64,000 bases of DNA from Leptobrachium leishanense (GCA_009667805.1 CM019067.1:242331721-242395720); one strand, 5' to 3'; positions 32,995 to 43,943 are shown, counted from the first letter of the stretch. A program made the numbers and translations. The notes: generated from the letters alone by a model not told the origin.

Positions 32995-33394
32995 TATAAA
33001 CTCCGATCCAGGACCAGCACCTTACTTGCAATACCACAATACAAAAAGACAGCGGCTCGGTCCTCATTTTCCTACAGAGCACCACAATTATGGAATAACC
33101 TCCCAGACACCATCAAATCTTCCCCCAGTCTTAAGTCACTCAAGAGCTCCTTACTAACATACCTTAATACAGAATGCACCTGTAAACATATAACCTAGTG
33201 ACTATATTTCCTACATATTTATTTTTTGTTAATCTGTATATTTGTGTTGTTTTTTTTTTAATATCTTGCATTGTATTACTTTGTATTTCTGTAACTGTAA
33301 CACTTCAATGCTCTTGAACCCAGGACATACTTGAAAACGAGAGAAATCTCAATGTATCCTTCCTGGTAAAATCCTTTATAAATAAATAAATAAA
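32995..33394 (+). mobile_element. LINE copy 4, 3' end only
   Basis: Same 5' truncation and tail as copy 3. Confidence 0.88.
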
Positions 33395-34720
33395 TATCCA
33401 TGAGCTGCTGGGGCATTCCATGTGCTGGGGCATTATCCATGAGCTGGGGCATTATCCATGAGCTGGGGCAATATCCATGAGCTGGGTCAGTATATCCATG
33501 AGCTGGGGCAGTATCCATGAGCTGGGGCAGTATATCCATGTGCTGGGGCAGTATATCCATGAGCTGGGGCAGTATATCCATGAGCTGGGGCAGTATCCAT
33601 GAGCTGGGGCAATATCCATGAGCTGGGGCATATCCATGAGCTGGGGCAAAATCCATGAGAGGAGCTGGGGCAAAATCCATGAGAGCAGCTGGGGCATATC
33701 CTTGAGGTGCTGGGGCATATCCATGAGCTGCTGGGGCATATCCATGAGGTGCTGGGGCATATCCATGAGCTGCTGGGGCATATCCATGAGATGCTGGGGC
33801 ATATCCATGAGCTGCTGGGGCAAATCCATGAGCTGCTGGGGCAAATCCATGAGGTGCTGGGGCAAATCCATGAGGTGCTGGGGCAAATCCATGAGCTGCT
33901 GGGGCATTCCATGTGCTGTGCAGTATCCATGTGCTGGGGCAGTATCCATGTGCTGGGGCAGTATCCATGAGCTGGGGCATTATCCATGAGCTGGGGCAAT
34001 ATCCATGAGCTGGGGCAGTATATCCATGAGCTGGGGCAGTATATCCATGTGCTGGGGCAGTATATCCATGAGCTGGGGCAGTATATCCATGAGCTGGGTT
34101 ATTTTCATGTGCTGGGGCAATATCCATGAGCTGGGGCATATCAATGAGCTGGGGCAAAATCCATGAGAGGAGCTGGGGCAAAATCCATGAGAGCAGCTGG
34201 GGCATTATCATTGAGAGCAGCTGGGGCAGTATATGCATGAGAGCAGCTAGGGCAGTATATCCATGAGAGGAGCTGGGGCAGTATATCCATGAGAGGAGCT
34301 GGGGCAGTATATCCATGAGAGGAGCTGGGGCAATATCCATGAGAGGAGCTGGGGCATATCCATGTGTGCTGGGGGCAGTATCAATGAGAGCAGGGGCAAT
34401 ATCCATGTGTGAGCTGGTCTGGGGCAATATAGCCATGTGTGACCTGGTCTGGGGCAATATATACATGTGTGAGCTGAGGCGCAATATATCCATATGTGAG
34501 CTGAGGCGCAATATATCCATATGTGAGCTGGGGCAATATATATCTATGGGTGAGCTGCTGGGGGCAATATATAACTGTGAACTGGGGCAATATATCCATA
34601 TGTGAGCTGGGGACAATATATATCCATGGGTGAGCTGCTGGGGGCAATATATATCCAGAGCTGCTGAGGGCAATATATCCAGAGCTGCTGGGGGCAATAT
34701 ATATCCATGTGTGCTTTCAC
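33395..34720. repeat. 21-bp minisatellite, array 5, with expanded variants
   Basis: Starts with the standard unit, then variants (GAGCTGGGGCAGTATATCC, GAGAGGAGCTGGGGC) and, towards 34700, degenerate GCAATATATCCATATGTGAG units. The 518-aa minus-strand frame over this array is a repeat artefact. Confidence 0.9.
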
Positions 34721-34764
34721 TGCCTTCAAACAGGCAACGTACTTGCTGGCAGTTGGCAAAAAGT

Positions 34765-34832
34765 TGTGTGAGCATATGAGAGAGCTCCACAGCAATAAAC
34801 CTCACAGTAATGTGCGCTGTGTGTATGAGCAT
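34765..34832. repeat. Unit of the 42-58-bp repeat of the 693-1448 hAT
   Basis: Reverse complement of the GAGTTTTATTGCTGTGGAGCTC repeat at 855-1235 (here GAGCTCCACAGCAATAAACC), linking the two hAT families. Confidence 0.65.
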
Positions 34833-35710
34833 TCAGTGTTATATGGGAGTACTGATGTAGGAGTAAGAGTAGTTAAAAAATAAATCTGTAAAACTCGGGG
34901 GGGTGACACCATAAGTTACCGCACCGGGTGACACCAACCCTAGTGACGCCACTGTGTTTACCTTAGGGGTGGAGCACCCAGAAGACAAGGCTTCAGCATC
35001 AGTTTCCACTCCCTAAGAGGAGCTTGTGCAGCCAGGAGCCTGTCCTGTTTCTACCCAGCATTTGGATTCAATGTGTACCAGACCCCCTGCTTGCTCACCG
35101 GATTGTCGCCTGCTATACTCCTGGACCTATGGACTCCATTGGACTACCCTTCAGGATAATCCCTTTGATACCTCGCAAGATTCCCTCACTGCTTTTCCTG
35201 GAACCCCGCTTTCATCTGTGACCCCCCCTTCCACTTCATCCAAGGACTCCTTCATTCAGACCATCTGCTTATTATTTATCCAGCTACCGGACTCCCTGTT
35301 AACTAGACTTATTCTAAATTCCAGAAAAACCTGCTCTCAGCCCTGTTCCTGTGTTATCCCTTGTCTGTAAGTTAACCTCTTGTGTCCTTTCTCATTTCCT
35401 ATTGTGTGCATTGTCAGCCCTGCGCCAGTTCTGCTTACGAAGTTAGTTTACTTCCCCCTCTCAGCTCATTAACCTGCATATTACAAGGTTAACCCCTTCC
35501 TGCCTATTTCTCAGCTTTCCCTTTGTTAGGCAGCCCTCTTCCTATCTTCCCCATCATCCTCATGTTTGTTTATCCAATAAAGCCTTTATTATTTGAAACA
35601 TATTGCCTGCTTCGTGTCACTGCAACCTGGGCTCGCACCCTCACCCACCCAGCCTGGCTGGCCGTGACCATTACGTTTAAATCTTAGGAGTGTGATAAAG
35701 ATTTTATTAA

Positions 35711-35782
35711 GCCCTTGATGACAAATGACGTAACATCTACATCATTAATGATTGGCTTTACAGAGCCCTGGTCCTTAACGGG
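35711..35782. mobile_element. Miniature piggyBac-type MITE, 72 bp
   Basis: Between TTAA at 35707-35710 and 35783-35786, ends GCCCTTGATGACAAATGACG and, in reverse complement, CCCGTTAAGGACC. Very small, so low certainty. Confidence 0.45.
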
Positions 35783-36238
35783 TTAAACAGCATATCAGAG
35801 GATCATATAGTAGAAATGCACACTTCTTAGAATTCAGAATAAGCACAGTGTTTGTTCATACATGTGCAGGAGCCCCCAACCAGTCTGCAGGCAATGTATC
35901 AAATTCTAATTGCTAATTAGAAGCACATGTTGTCTCCAAACACTAATTAAACACCTGTTGTTTACGCCGTTTGAGAGCACAGGTCATTTAGAGGTGAGAA
36001 TCTTTGCACCTAGACATTAAGTAGTTTTTTTTTAATTCAAGATCTAATAAACCATTGCTTATAATATTCTGCAGTAAAGAATCTCTTTATTTCTAGATTT
36101 TTTTTAGTATTTTTTTTTGTTTAAGCATTTTTTTTATACTTTTTAAAAAAAAAAAAATTTCGAACACGCCAAAAAGTTTGAACTTTCGAACTGCCAATGT
36201 TCGAGTCGAACTCCGAACAGCTCATCCCTAGTCCTTAA

Positions 36239-36747
36239 TAACATGCCACGCCCCTGCATGCTGCTTACTGGGCACGGCACTTTAGGAATTCAAAAGCATC
36301 CCATGTGTCGGGCAAGTTGTGATGATCTTCATACACACATGGCACTTTATCACAACTGTGGCTTCTGGATTTTTTTTAAACAGGTCATTGAGCCACTGCT
36401 ACTGTACTTATCCAGAATGCAAACCCCCAAGGTCGCTGCAGTGGGATCAAAAGCTCATTGGAGGACTGGCACCCAATACACCCACACCTTCCTCTTCCAA
36501 CATGACTGTGCACCAGTGCACAATGCAAGGTCCATGAAGATATGCTCCCTGAACCTCACTTGTTCTGATACATCCAGGAAGAGGTACATGGCGCATGGAA
36601 TAGGAGGGTGCACACAGACAGGCTGTGGTGCAAGGGCGGGGGTACTGGCACTGGGCAAGCAGGGCTGCAATTCTCAGGTCAACCAGACTGCCAGGGAATT
36701 ATTGCATGTTCATGTGTACAATTTTGCTAATTTAAAAATTATATATA
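36239..36747. other. Chimeric sequence with a Tc1 transposase snippet
   Basis: 36488-36544 is almost identical to 37597-37656 of the Tc1 element downstream, including the Gln-His-Asp-Cys-Ala-Pro-Val-His catalytic-Asp block. The remainder is unrecognised. A 180-aa plus frame spans it but has no other domain. Confidence 0.6.
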
Positions 36748-37992
36748 CTATATTGCCAAAAGTATTCGCTCACCCATCCAAATAATCAGAATCAGGTGTT
36801 CCAATCACTTCCATGGCCACAGGTATATAAAATCAAGCACCTAGGCATGCAGACTGTTTTTACAAACATTTGTGAAAGAATGGGTCGCTCTCAGGAGCTC
36901 AGTGAATTCCAGCGTGGAACTGTGATAGGATGCCACCTGTGCAACAAATTCAGTCGTGAAATTTCCTCGCTCCTAAATATTCCACAGTCAACTGTCAGCT
37001 GTATTATAAGAACGTGGAAGTGTTTGGGAACGACAGCAACTCAGCCATGAAGTGGTAGGCCACATAAACTGACAGAGTGGGGTCAGCGGATGCTGAGGCA
37101 CATAGTGTGAAGAGGTCGCCAACTTTCTGCAGAGTCAATCGCTACAGACCTCCAAACTTCATGTGGCGTTCAGATTAGCTCAAAAACAGTGTGTAGAGAG
37201 CTTCATAGAACGGGTTTCCATGGCCAAGCAGCTGCATCCAAGCCATACGTCACCAAGTGCAATGCAAAGCGTCGGATGTAGTGGTGTAAAGCACGCCGCC
37301 ACTGGACTCTAGGGCAGTGGAGATGCGTTCTCTGGAGTGATGAATCGCGCTTCTCCATCTGGCAATCTGATGGACGAGTCTGGGTTTGGCGGTTGCCATG
37401 AGAACGGTACTTGTCTAACTGCATTGTGCCAAGTGTAAAGTTTGATAGAGGGGGGGGGGTTATGGTGTGTGGTTGTTTTTCAGGACCTGGGCTTGGCCCC
37501 TTAGTTCCAGTGAAAGGAACTCTGAATGCTTCAGCAAACCAAGACATTTTGGACAATTCCATGCTCCCAACTTTGTGGGAACAGATTGGAGCTGGCCCCT
37601 TCCTCTTCCAACATGACTGTGCACCAGTGCACAAAGCAAGGTCCATGAAGATATGGATGACAGTCTGGTGTGGATGAACTTGACTGGCCTGAACAGAGTC
37701 CTGACCTCAACCCGATAGAACACCTTTGGGATAAATTAGAGCGGAGACTGAGAGCCAGGCCTTCTCGTCCAACATCAGTGTGTGACCTCACAAATGCGCT
37801 TCTGGAAGAATGGTCAAAAATTCCCATAAACACACGCCTAAACCTTGTGGACAGCCTTCCCAGAAGAGTTGAAGCTGTTATAGCTGCAAAGGGTGGACCG
37901 ACGTCATATTGAACCCTATGGATTAGAAATGGGATGTCACTTAAATTCATATGCGAGTCAAGGCAGGTGAGCGAATACTTTTGGCAATATAG
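36748..37992 (+). mobile_element. Tc1-like transposon, near full length (1245 bp)
   Basis: Inverted ends CTATATTGCCAAAAGTATTC and its reverse complement GAATACTTTTGGCAATATAG. TA precedes the left end. Length fits a complete Tc1 element with one transposase gene. Not the same family as 4652-9858. Confidence 0.9.
36880..37912 (+). pseudogene. Tc1-like DDE transposase, degraded
   Basis: Begins Met-Gly-Arg-Ser-Gln-Glu-Leu-Ser with an N-terminal helix-turn-helix, Gln-His-Asp-Cys-Ala-Pro-Val-His carries the second catalytic Asp, and Pro-Asp-Leu-Asn-Pro-Ile-Glu-His-Leu-Trp-Asp the Glu. About 1033 nt, the expected length for a 340-residue protein, but with stops (first near 37050) and frame changes between the readable segments (36796-37050, 37411-37677, 37670-37912). 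Confidence 0.88.
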
Positions 37993-38281
37993 TGTGTGTA
38001 TATATAACACCAAGAAAGAGCACTCCATATTATTGACCACCTTCTTCCATCATTTTCTGTGGCAAAAAAACACTGTTTTAAAAATGCCTAAAAATCCTGA
38101 TGGAGGTAAAATGATGGATTCAGTTCACAAAGTTATGATCATAATTTGCTTAAGACTGTCACAGTCGCCAATTTATCTGTGGCAGGTCCTATCTAAATTG
38201 ACCGAGTCTGCACTTACAGGATCCACTCACCCTGGAGCTTCTCGGCAGCTTGAGACCTCACAAGCTTGAGACCTTTTATAG
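37993..38281. other. Unassigned spacer
   Basis: No gene or element end recognised. Confidence 0.4.
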
Positions 38282-38480
38282 TAGGGATGTGCAATTCGTT
38301 TCGTACCGAATAGATTTTCGGATGAAATTTACCATTTTCGTGCATCCGAGGGCATCCCGAATCCGAAATGTCGACCACACGAAATTTCGGATCGATTAGA
38401 AATTTCGAGTCATACGATTCGATACTTCGGATGATTCGAAATTTCAGGTCGATTCTAAATTTCGGGTCATTTTGGCGTTT
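38282..38480. repeat. hAT end fragment, TAGGGATGTGC type
   Basis: TAGGGATGTGCAATTCGTTT followed by TTCG-rich subterminal repeats, like the element at 42352-43107. No partner end was found. Confidence 0.55.
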
Positions 38481-38946
38481 GGATCATTTCGGTGATTCGG
38501 GTGATCCGGTTCAGTTTGGTTTTTCGTTTTTTAATAAGTTATTTGGTTTTTTTATTGCTTATTTAAGAATGGGAAGTAGATTTACTACCAATAGAATGAA
38601 AGTTCCTTATTCTTTTAAGATTTTTTTTCAGCATTTTTTGGGTGACATTTTAGGTTTCTTAACTTTTTTTAAAGAAACAAGGCTTTTTAACCCATAGGTT
38701 TCAATGCAGCATATGATTTCGCACAATGCTGGGCAGCACCTCTACAGTATAATAATGCAGCATATGAATCCGCACACTCCCGGGCAGCACCAATAGATAC
38801 TTTTTTCTATTGGACTAACATTTCAAGACAATTACTCTATGGGCAGGGCTGTCTGTTCCTTTTGTTTTATTATTTATTACGTCACCTGTTCGTGCTTCCG
38901 CATTGTAAAGCGCTACGGGATCTGTTGGCGCTGTACTTGTAACATT
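38481..38946. other. AT-rich spacer ending in a LINE/SINE-like tail
   Basis: A 60-bp tandem duplication (GCAGCATATGA...GGGCAGCACC) lies at 38705-38790. 38880-38946 has GCATTGTAAAGCGCTACGG and GTTGGCGCTGTA, a motif common in the 3' ends of CR1/L2-type elements. Confidence 0.45.
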
Positions 38947-38949
38947 TAA

Positions 38950-39391
38950 GGCTAGGGTCAGACGAACGCATTCTGTGCGGACTGTGCGTTCGTGCACAAC
39001 CGTTGTACTTTCTGACTGACGACAAAATAGTGACCACACGGTCCATTTTTGTGACTGACGTTTTTTTTGACTGATGTAGATGGGAAATAAAATGAATATG
39101 AAAAAACATTTTGCCCGTCAAAAATGCTGGACGTCCAAAAAATGCAATCTGTCTGACTACGATCCATCACTCACACACAAAGCTATGTGGACGTTGCGCA
39201 CTCCGCACGTCCGTTCTAGCGATTTACGTTCTTGCCTAACTTGCGTCCGTTTGCCGCGTCCATGGTGCGTCCGCACTTCTGTGCATACGTACTTCGTGTG
39301 TGGGGCTCTATTGATCATAATTGTATGCTACCACGGACGTTATAATGTGCAGCAACACGGACGTGAACACTGCGCTCGTCTGACGCGAGCC
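38950..39391. mobile_element. GGCTAGGGTCAGAC MITE, copy 3 (442 bp)
   Basis: Left end GGCTAGGGTCAGACGAACGC after TAA (38947-38949); right end decayed (GTCTGACGCGAGCC) before TCA. Subfamily B. Confidence 0.8.
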
Positions 39392-39489
39392 TCAAAGACA
39401 AGCTTTCGAGAGTCTGGAAGCTTTAGCTCTGGAAGCTATATGACTATATACAGTATGAATTTGCGTATCGCTATCTGAATATATGGCAT

Positions 39490-39656
39490 ATGAAAGTGTG
39501 TGTTTACACACCACAGAGCTTATAATGCACACACTGCAAACAACGTACACACATGACACAGTGCACACCACAGAGTACATCCTGCACAAAAAAATACACA
39601 TGGCGCATAATACACACACTGCAGGTAAAAAGTACACACTTTATACACAGCACAAA
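39490..39656. repeat. ACACTGCA-rich degenerate repeat
   Basis: Short units of ACACACTGCA/CATACAC type continue at 39837-39883 and 40775-40890, being interrupted by the two MITEs between. Confidence 0.6.
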
Positions 39657-39836
39657 CAGGGTTATTCAGAGAGCGTGAAAAGCAGGAGAATGACTGGAGA
39701 AGTGAAAATTCTAGGTCAAAATAGCCAAACCAGAAGAATTCTCCCTTTCATCTCACTTTCCAAATCGGCTATTTTGACCTAGAATTTTTCATTCTCCAGT
39801 CATTCTCCTGCTTTTCACGCTCTCTGAATAACTCTG
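39657..39836. mobile_element. MITE, CAGGGTTATTCA family (short, 180 bp)
   Basis: Full-length inverted repeat, ends CAGGGTTATTCAGAGAGCG and its complement (right end CAGAGTTATTC). Flanks AAA on both sides. Confidence 0.85.
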
Positions 39837-39883
39837 AAAGCGTATTTACAGTGCATGCAGCAAAGCTACAAGGCACACACTAA

Positions 39884-40774
39884 CAGGGTAATTCAAAGAG
39901 ATCCGAAGTGCTAGAGAAAGGTAACCGAACGCTGAAAATCAGCGTTCGGTTACCATTCCTGGCCATTCGACTATTCAGAGAGCAGGCAATTCGCCAAATT
40001 CTGGGGAATTGCTTGCACATACGGTGCTGTTCGAGGGCAGTGAAATCCCCATGAAAAAGCACTGCTTCGTCTATTCAGAGAACAAAAACCAGCAGTGAAA
40101 GGTTCCCGAAATGCCCTGGCATTCGGTGGTTTAATTTGACAGGTTTATCCAGGAGAATCCCATAGGCTTCAATGTTAAAAATATTCCTGTTTTAATTCAA
40201 TATCTAATAAACCGTTCATTATAAAATTCTGCAGTAAAAAGTCTCTTTATTTATAGATGTTTTAGGATATTTTAAGCATTTTTCTGGATTTTTTTTAAGT
40301 TTACTTATTTAGTTTACTTTTTTTAAGTTTACTTATTTTTTCTGTAACAGCCCTCTTTATTATCATTCCCTGGACCTCATATGAAAATTTCAGACATTTT
40401 CGCTCAGTAGTTTCTTTGCAAACAGCGTTTCACTTTTCAATCATTCATGCAAACTGTTTTGCTAATTTATTCACGGCCTCTTCTGTGGTGTCGGCTTTTT
40501 CCGGCGGCTGCGATCGGCTCCTGCTCGGGTTTTTCCTTGGTTTTCGGCAGGTTAATTCAGATGTTTTTGCGGGTTTTCGGCGTGCATTCGCTGGGTTTTG
40601 CGGTTAGTTTTCGGTGGGTTTACGGCAGCTTTTCCCTGCAATTCGGGGACCCTGTGGTGCTTGCTGAATACACCGCAGGGTCACCGAAATGGGATCGGCA
40701 AAAGGAACCGAATTGAAGAGAACGAAAAGTCACCGAACGTGCGGTGACTTTTCGAATCTCTTTGGATTACCCTG
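39884..40774. mobile_element. MITE, CAGGGTTATTCA family (long, 891 bp)
   Basis: Ends CAGGGTAATTCAAAGAGA and CAGGGTAATCCAAAGAGA (reverse complement), target duplication TAA (39881-39883, 40775-40777). Opposite orientation to the copy at 42243. Confidence 0.88.
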
Positions 40775-40890
40775 TAAATAGACAACACACGGCGTATACA
40801 GCACACACTGCTCATTTGTTATACTGCTGCACATTAAACACTACATACACTGCATACACTACACAAACCTACACATGCATACACCCAGAG

Positions 40891-41453
40891 ATTTATAGAA
40901 ACACTCTGCCCATTGCCTTTGTCCCCTTTACCCCCTTTGTCTCCAATACCAATCTCCTGTGGCATTTGTATCATTTGCTAGCCCCCTCTTTTCTCGTTTA
41001 CCACCTACCACTCCACCCATGGTCTTTGCCTCCCTTTTAGCTCTGAGGACAGCAAATTCCTCTGCTAGCGTTTGGGTACTCATGTCACTATATTTTTTGG
41101 AAATAACTTTTAAACGATTGGAGTTTTAGGAGAATTTCCTTTCTTTAGAAGACGTCAGCAGATTTTTAAAGCGTGGTCTCACACAAGTGTGCTGCAGGTG
41201 TTTGAAAAGCATATTTAGCATAATTCTTCAGCTGCCCTCAATTTGCTAAGTCTATATTTTTATTAATCCAAAAAGGGACTTCAAGGGCAAGGTGGTGGGA
41301 AACATCTGTTTTTTAGGTCATTTTGTCCCATCATGCAAAGATGAAAGTTACGAAGCAATAAGATTGAAAATAAGAATTCAGATTGTGTTTATTTTTTCTG
41401 AGAACCTGTTGTTCACATTTCAGGTTTTCATGAGGAATCTCATTTAACATTAA
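40891..41453. other. Unassigned sequence
   Basis: No gene or element end recognised. A 98-aa frame at 40744-41040 crosses a MITE boundary and is not a gene. Confidence 0.4.
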
Positions 41454-41636
41454 CAGGGTTATTCAGAGAGAGGTGAAACCAGGAGAATGGCAGGAGAAGT
41501 GAAAATTCTAGGTCAAAATAGCCGATTTGGAAAGTGAGATAAATGGGAATTTTTTTTTCTGGTTTGGCTATTTTGACCTAGAATTTTCTCTTCTCCAGTC
41601 ATTCTCCTGGTTTTCACCTCTCTCTAAATAACCCTG
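41454..41636. mobile_element. MITE, CAGGGTTATTCA family (short, 183 bp)
   Basis: Full inverted repeat, target duplication TAA (41451-41453, 41637-41639). The centre shows TTTCTGGTTTGGCTATTTTG. Confidence 0.88.
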
Positions 41637-41861
41637 TAAGTATAGCCAGGGCTGCTATCGGAAATATTGGGTCCCCTTACTGAACCACTGGTCATGGCCC
41701 CCTTCTGTCAGCTGCCCATTTCAATAAACTAATTAAAAATATAACATTTTGCCTCTTCTTCTGCAAACCTTATTTTACTGGGAGTGGGATTAATCCCAAT
41801 GGTCCAGCAAGAGGATAAAAATTGTCCCCTTGTTCAGATCATACTAATCGATCCCTCAGTA

Positions 41862-41946
41862 AATATTATGATTATTAAGTAAATAAAACAAACCTTTTTT
41901 GTTTTAAAAACAAGGTTTGTTTTATTTACTTAATAATCATAATATT
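41862..41946. repeat. Perfect 35-bp inverted repeat with 15-nt loop
   Basis: Arm 1 (41862-41896) starts AATATTATGATTATTAAG; arm 2 (41912-41946) is its exact reverse complement; loop 41897-41911. AT-rich. Confidence 0.92.
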
Positions 41947-42242
41947 ATTATAATTAGGTAGTGCCAGCTCTTAGGATCATTTGGTCCTAACATTAGTTAC
42001 TAACGCTAGTTACTCTTTGCTTGCACTTTGCGCTCTCCATGTTAGATATAGGGAGCGCAAAGTACAGTAAACTCGCGCTACGAGTCGTTAATTAATGAGC
42101 GCTAATGGGTTTTTTAACCCGTTACCGATTTAAAGGTGTTCTGGCCGCAGCGCTATGACCTCGTTTAAGCTAACGCTAACGCTTGTGTTAGCTTGAAGGA
42201 GGTGATAGCGCCCTTAAGTTCCTATTCCATAGTGAACGCTAA
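41947..42242. other. GCGCTA-rich sequence, probably an old MITE
   Basis: Contains short palindromes (ACTTTGCGCTCTCC...GGGAGCGCAAAGT, AGCTAACGCTAACGC) and resumes in character at 43944-44330, including GTGATAGCGCCC versus CTGATAGCGCCC. Confidence 0.35.
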
Positions 42243-43940
42243 CAGGGTTATTCAAAGAGATTCGAAAAGTCACCGCACGTTCGGTGACTTTTCGTTCTCT
42301 TCAATTCGGTTCCTTTTGCCGATCCCATTTCGGTGACCCTGCGGTGTATTGTAGGCTTGTGCACCGATATTTTTTTCGGTTCGATTCGGTTCGATTTGTT
42401 CGGATATTTAAAATTTTCAATTCGGCTCGTTTCGACCGATTTCTGTTTCGATTCGGTTCGGTTCGTTTTTCGTGTACATTTTTTTTTCGGAATATCGACC
42501 ATTTTTCGTGTTTTCGGGTCACTTTGCTCGTTTTTTGTATCGACTTTTCGGAAATTTTCGTTTTTTCGGAACGTCTGTTCTCCTCGTTTCAAAGTGTCTA
42601 CGATAATTCTGGCGATTCTATCGTGTTTTTTTTTATTAAATAAAGATCCTTTTTTTCTTATGAATAATTGAATATATATTTCACAACTTTAATCATATTA
42701 AAATGGTATGAAAGCCAAGGAACAAAAAAAATGAACAAAACGATTTAAAAAACGCTAAACTGACCCAAATGCCACAAGAAACAAGTGATACGCATTTACT
42801 AATACAAAATTTACAGAATCAGCGATATAACCGATAATAGTTAAATATACGATTTCCAGAATTACCAAAATGGAACCGAAATCACGAATGGAACCGAAAT
42901 CATGAATAGAGCAAAAATAAATTTCGATTTGACACATTTCAAGTCCATTCGAAAAATCCGAAAATTTTTCGTTTCGGCTCGGAAAACTTTTCAGATCTAT
43001 CGGTTTTCAGGTCCGACCCGATTCGGAAATTCGGCCGAATCCGAAGACACGAATCGGGAAATTTCGTGAAAATTCCGAAATTCCGAAACCTGAAACGCAC
43101 ATCCCTAGTGTATTCAGCAAGCACCACAGGGTCCCCGAATTGCAGGGAAAAGCTACTGCAAACCTGACGAAAACTAACCGCAAACCTGACGAATGCACGC
43201 CGGAAACAAGCAAAAACATCTGGATTAACCTTTGAAAAACCCGAGCAGGAGCCGATCACACGCAGCGAAGCAGCCGAACAGGAGCCGAATCACACAGAGC
43301 CGAAGCAGCTGAGAAGCAGAGGAGGCAGTGAATAAATTAGCAAAACCGTTTGTATGAATCTGTGAAAATGAAATGTTGTTTGCAAAGAAACTACTGAGCG
43401 AAAATGTCTGAAATTTACATATGAGGTCCAGGGAATGATAATAAAAAGGGCTGTTACAGAAAAAATAAGTAAACTTAAAAAAAACCCAAAAAAAACGGAC
43501 TTTTAAAAAAAATCAAAAAAAATCTGAAAAATGCTTAAGGTATCCTAAAAAAAATCTATAAATAAAGAAACTTTTTGCTGCAGAATTTTATAATGAACGG
43601 TTTATTAGATATTGAATTAAAACGGGAATATTTTTAACATTGACGTCTATGGGATTCTCCTGAATTAACTTGCCGAATTAAACCACTGAATGGCAGGGCA
43701 TTAGGGGAACCTTTCACTGCTGGTTTGTGTTCTCTGAATAGCCGAAGCAGTGCTTTTTTATGGGGATTTCACTGCCCTCGAACAGGCACCGAACAGGCAC
43801 CGTATGTGCAGGCAATTCGCCAGGATTTGGCGAATTGCCTGCTCTCTGAATAGCCAAATGGCCAGGAAAGGCAGCCGAACGCTGATTTTCAGCGTTCGGT
43901 TACCTTTCTCAAGCAATTCGGATCTCTTTGGATAACCCTG
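42243..43940. mobile_element. MITE, CAGGGTTATTCA family, interrupted (1698 bp)
   Basis: Ends CAGGGTTATTCAAAGAGA and, in reverse complement, CAGGGTTATCCAAAGAGA, target duplication TAA (42240-42242, 43941-43943). A hAT element at 42352-43107 interrupts it; without that it matches the 0.89-kb copies. Confidence 0.88.
42352..43107. mobile_element. hAT-like element, 756 bp
   Basis: Left end TAGGCTTGTGCACCG, right end in reverse complement TAGGGATGTGCGTTTC. Flanks GTGTATTG and GTGTATTC (7/8). The uninterrupted copy at 39884 shows the empty site. TTCG-rich subterminal repeats; no transposase. Confidence 0.82.
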
Positions 43941-43943
43941 TAA

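Larger units (their letters stand above)
27623..34954. mobile_element. hAT element, 7.3 kb, filled with minisatellite and LINE copies
   Basis: Ends CAGTGGCGTCGTAACG and, in reverse complement, CAGTGGCGTCACTAGGG. Exact 8-bp target duplication TGTTTACC (27615-27622, 34955-34962). The left 250 bp are GC-rich; the remainder is the 21-bp minisatellite and LINE copies. No transposase. Confidence 0.88.
27430..35670 (+). mobile_element. Solo LTR split by a nested hAT
   Basis: Ends TGTCAGGACCCC...GGCCGTGACCA (TG...CA) with target duplication TTAC (27426-27429, 35671-35674). Subtracting the hAT (27623-34954 plus TSD) leaves about 900 bp. AATAAA at 35576-35581 fits a polyadenylation signal for plus-strand transcription. 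No internal retroelement genes remain. Confidence 0.75.
26389..36230. mobile_element. hAT element swollen to 9.8 kb by nested insertions
   Basis: Left end TAGGGTTGAGCCGAACACC, right end in reverse complement TAGGGATGAGCTGTTCGG. Exact 8-bp target duplication GTCCTTAA at 26381-26388 and 36231-36238. Without its insertions (MITE 26790, solo LTR 27430, piggyBac mini-MITE 35711) it would be roughly 1.1 kb. No transposase. Confidence 0.88.

Noticed and set aside
33276..34832. 518-aa minus-strand open frame, and other 100-220-aa frames at 27.8-34.7 kb
   Set aside because: They lie in a 21-bp tandem repeat whose unit has no stop codon in several frames on both strands; no start context, domain or non-repetitive sequence supports a gene.
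39483..39782. 99-aa plus-strand frame of Thr/His-rich sequence
   Set aside because: Made of ACAC-type low-complexity repeat running into a palindromic MITE.
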